Source of the DNA: Cytophagales bacterium
GTDB taxonomy: Bacteria; Bacteroidota; Bacteroidia; Cytophagales; Cyclobacteriaceae
Direction of reading: 5' to 3'
Assembly: GCA_020402945.1 (NCBI GenBank)
Contig: JADBYQ010000087.1
Location: 1-37,241 of the forward strand
DNA: 37,241 bases
Shown: positions 32,452 through 37,241 of the stretch, piece after piece
Numbering within the stretch: the first letter of the stretch is position 1
How the letters are laid out: each line of letters opens with the position of its first letter
Position numbers and translations under genes: made by a program
Notes under the pieces: model-generated
Seen by the model: only the letters and a program-made list of their open reading frames with translations
The model's database searches: none
Told to the model about the DNA's origin: nothing

Positions 32452-33330
32452 TCACCACCCTCCACTGCTTCCACCCCCCCCAAAACTCCCACCTCCACCT
32501 GAAAAACTGCTGCCACTACTGCCAGATGATGACCAGCCACTTCCCGACACACCTCCACCTGACTGCCACTCCATTAGTTTTCGCCCACTTTTTATCACCC
32601 AAAAACGAAGCAAGGGATAGAGAATTACATAACCAAAGAAAATCCACCAACCAAACATCAAGCCCATGAACACGGCATAAAACGGCATCATAAAAGCATA
32701 CAATACCCAAGTCATGTAGCCTTTTGAGAATAGACCGATGCCCGCAAAGATTCCCAGAAAAACAAAAAGCCCTGCGGCTAATGCAATTTTTCCCCCAGTG
32801 CCCATATTGTCAAAATCATTGCCCTCCTTATCCGTAGAAGAATATTCACCACCAATTGCCTGTACAATGGAGTGAATGGCGGCAAAAATACCTGCATCGT
32901 AGTCGCCTCTTCGAAACTCAGGTGCCATTTCGTTGCGGATGATGCGATTACATAGGGCATCAGTCAATACGCCTTCTAATCCGTGGCCCACCTCAATTCG
33001 CATCTTATGATCGTCAATGGCGATAAGCAACAGGACCCCATTGTCTTTTGCTTTCACTCCGAGCTTCCACTTTTCGGCCACCTTCAAGGAATACTCCTCT
33101 ATAAATTGACCATCTAATGATTGAATGATTAGAATAGCTATCTGATTGCTAGTGGAGTCTTCATATTGCTCTAGTCCCTTTTCAAGTTGGTCTATCGTTG
33201 CCTGTTTAAGTACGAGAGCCTCATCGTGTACCCGTTGACCCCAGAGTTCGGGAATTGGCTTTTGGGCGAAGGTCGAATAGAAGACTAGGCTGAGAAGGGT
33301 AAATGCAGAAAGGAATTTGGAAAATTTCAT
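32452..33330 (-). CDS. TPM-domain membrane protein with Gly/Ser-rich tail (copy 1)
   Basis: A 292-residue protein from the ATG at 33328-33330 (signal peptide ending near YSTFAQK). The TPM domain (about residues 25-155) has WGQRVHDEALVL, SNQIAILIIQSL, KDNGVLLLIAIDDHKMRIE, GHGLEGVLTDA and EFRRGDYDAGIF. Two hydrophobic helices follow (about residues 178-235), then a short basic stretch and a Gly/Ser-rich tail ending in GGGGSSGGW. TPM proteins (TLP18.3/Psb32-type) are membrane-anchored and of uncertain biochemical function; some show phosphatase activity. It is closely similar to the adjacent copy 2, pointing to tandem duplication. Confidence 0.85.
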   Translation of the reverse strand: MKFSKFLSAFTLLSLVFYSTFAQKPIPELWGQRVHDEALVLKQATIDQLEKGLEQYEDSTSNQIAILIIQSLDGQFIEEYSLKVAEKWKLGVKAKDNGVLLLIAIDDHKMRIEVGHGLEGVLTDALCNRIIRNEMAPEFRRGDYDAGIFAAIHSIVQAIGGEYSSTDKEGNDFDNMGTGGKIALAAGLFVFLGIFAGIGLFSKGYMTWVLYAFMMPFYAVFMGLMFGWWIFFGYVILYPLLRFWVIKSGRKLMEWQSGGGVSGSGWSSSGSSGSSFSGGGGSFGGGGSSGGW

Positions 33331-33356
33331 TGTGGATTGAATGCATCTAAAAATTT

Positions 33357-33364
33357 CAAAAATA
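33357..33364 (-). promoter_or_regulatory. Candidate internal -7 box (TATTTTTG) before TPM copy 1
   Basis: Minus-strand TATTTTTG lies just after the stop codon of TPM copy 2 and 27 nt before the ATG of copy 1. It may give copy 1 its own promoter within the cluster. The -33 is not evident. Confidence 0.3.
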
Positions 33365-33365
33365 G

Positions 33366-34121
33366 CTACCACGAATCACTCGAGCCTCCTCCCCCGAATC
33401 CGCCCCCGCCCCCGAAGTCAGAGCCAGAGCCCCATGAATCAGAGCGACCTGCTCCACCTAAAAGTGCCCCCGCGGCTCCAGCAGCCCAATAGCCGCCCAT
33501 GCCACCGCCACCGCCTTTTCTTCTAGACATGGCAATGATAATGATGATGATCAAAAGTACCGTTCCCCAAGGTGACCGACTGCCGCGTTTGCCTCGTTGT
33601 GGAGGGCTTTCATTTACGTAGGTTCCTTTGATGGCCTGAATAATGGCGATTGTGCCCGCCAAGACCCCCGCATCATAATTTCCTTGTCTAAATTGTGGTG
33701 CTACTTCATTTCTATTGATTCGGCTTGACAAAGCGTCTGTCAGAACGCCTTCTAGTCCAAGCCCGGTTTCGATCCGCATTTTTCTATCTTGAATAGAAAC
33801 GATAAAGATCACCCCATTATCTTTCTTTTGATCGCCCGCTTTCCAGGCTTCGGCCACCCTAATACCGAACCCATCAATATCTTCTCCTTCCAATGATGGA
33901 ACGATCAAAATAGCAATTTGATTAGAGGTGGAGTCGCGTTCGGCCTTTAAAATTTGTTCCAATTGAGCTACCGTACCGGGAGACAGTACATTTGCCTCAT
34001 CATGCACCCACACACCACCATGTGCGGGCACCGCTCGCTGCGCAAATGCGGAGACATTAAGCAAAAGAACAATAGCAACTAGAAAATATCGTAAGGAGAA
34101 ATGCATTCGGGTTGGCTTCAT
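33366..34121 (-). CDS. TPM-domain protein with Gly-rich tail (copy 2)
   Basis: A 251-residue protein with a signal peptide ending near SAFAQ; an ATG at 34106 is an alternative start. Its TPM domain repeats the blocks of copy 1: VWVHDEANVLSPGTVAQLEQ, SNQIAILIVPSLEGEDI, KDNGVIFIVSIQDRKMRIE, GLGLEGVLTDALSSRI and QFRQGNYDAGVLAG. One hydrophobic helix (LLIIIIIIAM near residue 185) is followed by a Gly-rich tail (GGGGGFGGGGSSDSW at the end). It is shorter than copy 1 by one membrane helix. The gene lies 30 nt downstream of TPM copy 3. Confidence 0.87.
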   Translation of the reverse strand: MKPTRMHFSLRYFLVAIVLLLNVSAFAQRAVPAHGGVWVHDEANVLSPGTVAQLEQILKAERDSTSNQIAILIVPSLEGEDIDGFGIRVAEAWKAGDQKKDNGVIFIVSIQDRKMRIETGLGLEGVLTDALSSRINRNEVAPQFRQGNYDAGVLAGTIAIIQAIKGTYVNESPPQRGKRGSRSPWGTVLLIIIIIIAMSRRKGGGGGMGGYWAAGAAGALLGGAGRSDSWGSGSDFGGGGGFGGGGSSDSW

Positions 34122-34151
34122 TGAAAATTGACTCTTAAAAAAATTGATTCA

Positions 34152-34802
34152 CTATTCGATTCTCAAGTTGTCCCGAAGCTCATTCACATCATCGACTGTT
34201 TTCAAAAACCCTTTTTCTAGAAGAATCTCACCACAGCGTAAAATAGCAGCTTCTATACCTTCTGTTACTTTGCCCAATCTCACGTTTTCCGTAATGGCGC
34301 GCACCATTTTGTCCCACTCTTTCTGTTCAACCACTTTGCTAATGCCGCGATCTGCCATCACGATTACTTCGTGCTCAAAAAATGAAATGAAAAGCATGAT
34401 GCCTGTGCGGTGCCGCGTATTGAATATTTCTTCTTGCAAAAACGCGTTTTCAGCTCGCTGACGAGTCACTTTGTCCATGTGCGATTGACTCATAAGTAAC
34501 CGCTTTAAGGGTTCGATAAAGGTGGTTGCTGCCGCTCCAATAAATCCGGCAAGTGTGATAGACAAGAAGATTAGCAACGGGTCATAGATCGCCAGAGCGG
34601 GAATATATCTGTCAAAAACAATGATTGCCAGAAATGCCAATCCTGCCAGCAGCAGAAACCCACGATAAACGGCTATGGAATAAGTACCACTGCGCTCTAC
34701 AAAAACAGGCACAATTTCACCTGATATTTTGTCTTCGGCTGTTCGAACAGCTGCTTTGATGCGCTCTAAGTCTTGCTGACTAAATCTGCTTTGGATGGAC
34801 AT
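34152..34802 (-). CDS. TPM-domain protein, divergent subtype (copy 3)
   Basis: A 216-residue protein from the ATG at 34800-34802; upstream frame extension to 34880 overlaps the DUF2442 gene and is unlikely. It starts MSIQSRFSQQDLERIKAAVR, then EDKISGEIVPVFVERSGTYS, two central helices (about residues 46-95), and the second half of a TPM-like domain (RHRTGIMLFISFFEHEVIVMADRGISKVV, then EGIEAAILRCGEILLEK). There is no signal peptide, so this subtype differs from copies 1 and 2 in topology. It starts 1 nt after the DUF2442 stop codon, so it is cotranscribed with the DUF pair. Confidence 0.75.
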   Translation of the reverse strand: MSIQSRFSQQDLERIKAAVRTAEDKISGEIVPVFVERSGTYSIAVYRGFLLLAGLAFLAIIVFDRYIPALAIYDPLLIFLSITLAGFIGAAATTFIEPLKRLLMSQSHMDKVTRQRAENAFLQEEIFNTRHRTGIMLFISFFEHEVIVMADRGISKVVEQKEWDKMVRAITENVRLGKVTEGIEAAILRCGEILLEKGFLKTVDDVNELRDNLRIE

Positions 34803-34803
34803 A

Positions 34804-35082
34804 TTAGTTATTTTGTAAAGTACTAAGTCTGTAAAGAGTTTCGGGGCTAAAATCGAGAGAACAAGATGTAATACTACCATCTAATTCTTGTATAAGGGCA
34901 AGGCCATTCCAGGAAATCGTTGGGTAATTGTCAATCTTGGCCTTTGCAAAAACGGCTGGGTCTTTTAATGCAGTAAATTTTTCAACCAATGGTGTAAAAT
35001 CAATTTTCCTGATTTCTCCGTTGCTAAACATTGCCGCGATCTGATACGGTTTAACATCAATGATGTGAGTGATTTTATGCAT
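34804..35082 (-). CDS. DUF2442-domain protein
   Basis: A 92-residue protein with the DUF2442 layout. It has ITHIIDVKPYQIAAMFSNGE near the N-terminus, then FTALKDPAVFAKAKIDNYPT and the closing SLDFSPETLYRLS, which corresponds to the family's DL.PETLY motif. DUF2442 proteins are commonly next to DUF4160 proteins, as here (7-nt gap), and such pairs have been proposed as toxin-antitoxin-like modules. No activity is shown by the sequence. It is followed by TPM copy 3 after 1 nt. Confidence 0.75.
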   Translation of the reverse strand: MHKITHIIDVKPYQIAAMFSNGEIRKIDFTPLVEKFTALKDPAVFAKAKIDNYPTISWNGLALIQELDGSITSCSLDFSPETLYRLSTLQNN

Positions 35083-35089
35083 ACCTAAT

Positions 35090-35347
35090 TCAATGGTTCG
35101 ATTTTACTGATGATTCCCCCTCCTTTTGTGATTCATAATAATTTTTAACTAACTCAACTCTGTGCAACTCAACCCACTCTCGAATTAGCTTCAGAGCTCT
35201 AATGGGTAGTTCACCGGTGATAACGTTTCCAGTGTCGATATTGATCTGAGCCGAATACTCAGAATAAGTCGCGTGAAAATGTGGAGGAGAATGACCATTA
35301 AAAAACATTCGAATAATGATTCCGTAAAAGCGACTTATTTCGGGCAC
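35090..35347 (-). CDS. DUF4160-domain protein
   Basis: An 85-residue protein read from the GTG at 35345-35347. The longer ORF start at 35419 adds 24 residues unlike the family, and the family N-terminus is PEISRFYGIIIRMFF, directly after this GTG. The central SPPHFHATYSEYSAQINIDTG and ITGELPIRALKLIREWVELH blocks are diagnostic of DUF4160. A TAACTTTG box at 35351-35358 ends 3 nt before the GTG, so the transcript may be leaderless. Function unknown; paired with DUF2442. Confidence 0.8.
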   Translation of the reverse strand: MPEISRFYGIIIRMFFNGHSPPHFHATYSEYSAQINIDTGNVITGELPIRALKLIREWVELHRVELVKNYYESQKEGESSVKSNH

Positions 35348-35350
35348 ACG

Positions 35351-35358
35351 CAAAGTTA
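35351..35358 (-). promoter_or_regulatory. Candidate -7 box (TAACTTTG) for the DUF4160-DUF2442-TPM unit
   Basis: Minus-strand TAACTTTG matches TAnnTTTG and lies 3 nt upstream of the DUF4160 GTG start, which would give a leaderless mRNA. It supports the short start over the ORF start at 35419. No clear -33 TTTG. Confidence 0.4.
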
Positions 35359-35464
35359 ATGAAATACTTTCTGTAACCGATAAAAGGAAAAGCCGACTGC
35401 GACTCAATTTGAAAAACACAAGTCACGTAAACTTAATTCTCTGGCTCAAAGCTACCAGCGGATC

Positions 35465-36931
35465 TTAATTTTGAAGAGCCAACACGCCCTTCTCTTTTGC
35501 GTCTAAAGCAGACGATCCCATCAAAAACTCATCCACCGCCCGTGCTGCTTCGCGCCCTTCACTAATTGCCCAAACCACTAATGACTGACCCCTTCGTGAA
35601 TCTCCGCAAGCGAAAATATTTTCTGCAGAAGTTTGATATCGTTGACACTTGATGTTCCCCCGGTCATCGTAGTCTATTCCTAGTTGATCAAGGAGGCCAT
35701 TGTGTTGCGGGTGAAGGAACCCCATTGCCAACAAAGCTAATTCACATGGAATTACTTTTTCTGTCTCTGGGATTTCAATAAATGCTGGTGCCTTGCCAGC
35801 TTCCTGTTTTACGTCCACTTCAGCAACTTTCAAACCAGTTAGGTTTCCATTTCCGTCCCCCACAAACTCTTTTGTTACTATGGACCATTTGCGTTCACAA
35901 CCTTCTTCGTGGGAAGAGGATGTGCGCATTATCATTGGCCAACTTGGCCAAGGCATCGAAGCAGTTCTATCTTTAGGTGGCTTTGCTAGGATTTCAATTT
36001 GTGTAACTGACTTTGCGTGATGGCGATTGCTGGTGCCGACACAATCAGAGCCGGTATCTCCTCCGCCAATCACGACTACATTTTTATGCGTTGCCCAAAT
36101 TTCTTCTTCCTCAATTTTTTTGCCACTCACTCTTCTATTTTGTTGAGTGAGAAATTCCATCGCGGGATACACACCCTTTAAATTTCTACCGGGTATAGGC
36201 AAATCTCTTGGTATGGTAGAACCAATGCAAAGAAGAATTGCATCAAAGTCATCCTGCAATTGCTCAATGGAAATACTTTCTCCTACCGTTGCATTCACAA
36301 TAAATTTGACGCCCTCTTCTTTCATCAAGTTGATTCTGCGATCGAGCACCTGTTTATCCAATTTGAAATCAGGGATGCCGTAGCGGAGTAGCCCACCCAC
36401 TTCATCAGCACGCTCAAAAATAGTTACATCATGCCCGGCATAATTAAGTTGTGCGGCAGCCGCTAATCCGGCAGGGCCAGATCCGATGATCGCAACTTTC
36501 TTTGTTGTTCTTGTGATAGGAATTCGGGGCTTGGCATAACCCTCTTCAAATGCCTTTTCAATAATCATCTTTTCGATGTACTCGATCGTAACCGGTGGTT
36601 TGTTGATCCCCAACACGCAAGAAGCTTCGCAGGGTGCAGGACAAATTCTTCCCGTGAATTCCGGGAAGTTGTTGGTTGAAATAAGCGTTTCATAGGCGAG
36701 CTTCCAGTTGCCTTGATACACCGCATCATTGAATTCAGGAATGATATTTCCAAGCGGACAACCTGAATGACAAAACGGAGTGCCACAATCCATACAGCGC
36801 GAAGCCTGCTTTTCACCAATCTTCGTATCGATCGCAGTGTCTACTTCATTGTAGTCGTTGATGCGTTCTTTTGGATCGCGTTTTTTTGGTAACTCTCTTT
36901 CAAACTCTAAAAATCCGGTTGGTTTTCCCAT
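35465..36931 (-). CDS. gltD: Glutamate synthase small (beta) subunit, GltD
   Basis: A 488-residue protein in the usual GltD size range. The N-terminal ferredoxin-like part has the two cysteine clusters for 4Fe-4S centres (CMDCGTPFCHSGCP near residue 41, CPAPCEASC near residue 97). The FAD-binding motif IGSGPAGLAAAAQL lies near residue 150, and the NADPH-binding motif GGGDTGSDCVG near residue 290. The C-terminal FAD contact is ENIFACGDSRRGQSLVVWAISEGREAA. GltD transfers electrons from NADPH to the large subunit GltB. No gltB lies upstream within the 310 nt to the window edge or downstream, so the usual gltBD order is not seen. Other proteins of this fold (for example NfnB-like or PreT-like) are less likely given the N-terminal cysteines. 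Confidence 0.9.
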   Translation of the reverse strand: MGKPTGFLEFERELPKKRDPKERINDYNEVDTAIDTKIGEKQASRCMDCGTPFCHSGCPLGNIIPEFNDAVYQGNWKLAYETLISTNNFPEFTGRICPAPCEASCVLGINKPPVTIEYIEKMIIEKAFEEGYAKPRIPITRTTKKVAIIGSGPAGLAAAAQLNYAGHDVTIFERADEVGGLLRYGIPDFKLDKQVLDRRINLMKEEGVKFIVNATVGESISIEQLQDDFDAILLCIGSTIPRDLPIPGRNLKGVYPAMEFLTQQNRRVSGKKIEEEEIWATHKNVVVIGGGDTGSDCVGTSNRHHAKSVTQIEILAKPPKDRTASMPWPSWPMIMRTSSSHEEGCERKWSIVTKEFVGDGNGNLTGLKVAEVDVKQEAGKAPAFIEIPETEKVIPCELALLAMGFLHPQHNGLLDQLGIDYDDRGNIKCQRYQTSAENIFACGDSRRGQSLVVWAISEGREAARAVDEFLMGSSALDAKEKGVLALQN

Positions 36932-37241
36932 TTGCTTTAATCTTCAATTGTCAATTAGTAAAGGTGCTTCTTTACCGGGGCAAGGTTTCAAAAATTACAT
37001 TTGGTAAGTATTCGTGCTAATTACCAATTTGAAATCTCAGTACTTTGAAATGTAATTTACAAAACTTTCACTTAACAAGTTATCTCGTTTGCTAATTCTA
37101 CAGGGAAATCGCTTTTAAGAAATTTTCAGATAACAAAATGATTGTGAAGTATTTGGAGCAAGGGCAGTGATATTGTATTTTTGATTCATCAAAATGAGTT
37201 ACGTGAAAAAAAATGCGTAGCTCAAATCCCCTTAGAGATAG
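36932..37241. other. Non-coding region upstream of gltD with nested inverted repeats
   Basis: About 310 nt with no gene. An exact 11-nt inverted repeat, AAATTACATTT (36992-37002) and AAATGTAATTT (37048-37058), encloses a second exact 7-nt repeat, TTGGTAA (37001-37007) and TTACCAA (37021-37027). This lies 60-130 nt upstream of the gltD start and could be an operator for a dimeric regulator or a cruciform. At the right edge, an ATG at 37213-37215 opens a short frame (MRSSNPLRD...) that runs off the window and cannot be judged. Confidence 0.45.

Noticed and set aside
32454..33470. Gly/Ser-coding low-complexity stretches as DNA repeats
   Set aside because: They are in-frame tails of the two TPM proteins, explained by the protein sequence.
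37213..37241. Possible gene start at the right edge (MRSSNPLRD)
   Set aside because: Only nine codons are visible, with no homology signal; not annotated as a gene.
1..37241. tRNA, rRNA, riboswitch or CRISPR array
   Set aside because: I looked in the intergenic spacers and saw no cloverleaf, no repeat-spacer periodicity and no known riboswitch core.

Overview
The window looks like chromosomal DNA of a Bacteroidota member, most likely order Cytophagales. The evidence is a GldJ-type gliding lipoprotein, several lipoproteins with short lipoboxes, an absence of Shine-Dalgarno sequences, TAnnTTTG-type -7 promoter boxes, and Bacteroidota-typical families: GH3-like adenylase, THUMP-like methyltransferase, tandem TPM proteins, and a lipoprotein often mislabelled Maf. 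It is moderately AT-rich and densely packed. I see no rRNA, tRNA, CRISPR array or phage.

Layout. 1-110: start of a transposase (IS1380-like) cut by the window edge. 138-1229: two exported thioredoxin-fold proteins in one operon. 1254-1585: AT-rich spacer with direct repeats and DnaA-box-like sites, followed by a decayed VOC/glyoxalase start. 1761-3014: a periplasmic solute-binding-like protein and a small unknown. 3152-6055: an unknown lipoprotein directly followed by a class V aminotransferase-fold enzyme, converging on an LpxL-like acyltransferase. 6107-8319: SDR oxidoreductase plus RadA. 8326-10946: MFS efflux protein, THUMP-like methyltransferase and a tiny membrane protein. 11031-14626: Mfd and a converging small unknown. 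14888-17663: GldJ, a bidirectional terminator, ComF and an acetoacetate-decarboxylase-like protein. 17727-20065: an exported protein with a TonB-plug-like segment, an S41 protease lipoprotein and a small lipoprotein. 20068-26196: GH3-like enzyme, then SNF2 helicase, EamA transporter and tandem LAB_N membrane protein, the last three joined by start/stop overlaps. 26353-27943: RbfA and LolC/E-like permease. 28067-31052: polytopic membrane protein, RpiB, TatC and a coiled-coil peptide. 31096-32364: GlyA. 32452-35347: three TPM-domain proteins behind a DUF2442/DUF4160 pair. 35465-36931: GltD without an adjacent GltB.

Most genes are housekeeping: DNA repair (RadA, Mfd), one-carbon and nitrogen metabolism (GlyA, GltD), export and envelope biogenesis (TatC, LolE, LpxL-like, GldJ), and ribosome maturation (RbfA). 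The less ordinary parts are the coupled SNF2-EamA-LAB_N operon, the plug-like small protein, the DUF4160/DUF2442/TPM array, the 1254-1777 spacer with its gene relic, and the inverted repeats upstream of gltD. I found no clear new defence or mobile system; these are modest leads. All family assignments come from reading the translations, not from database searches.
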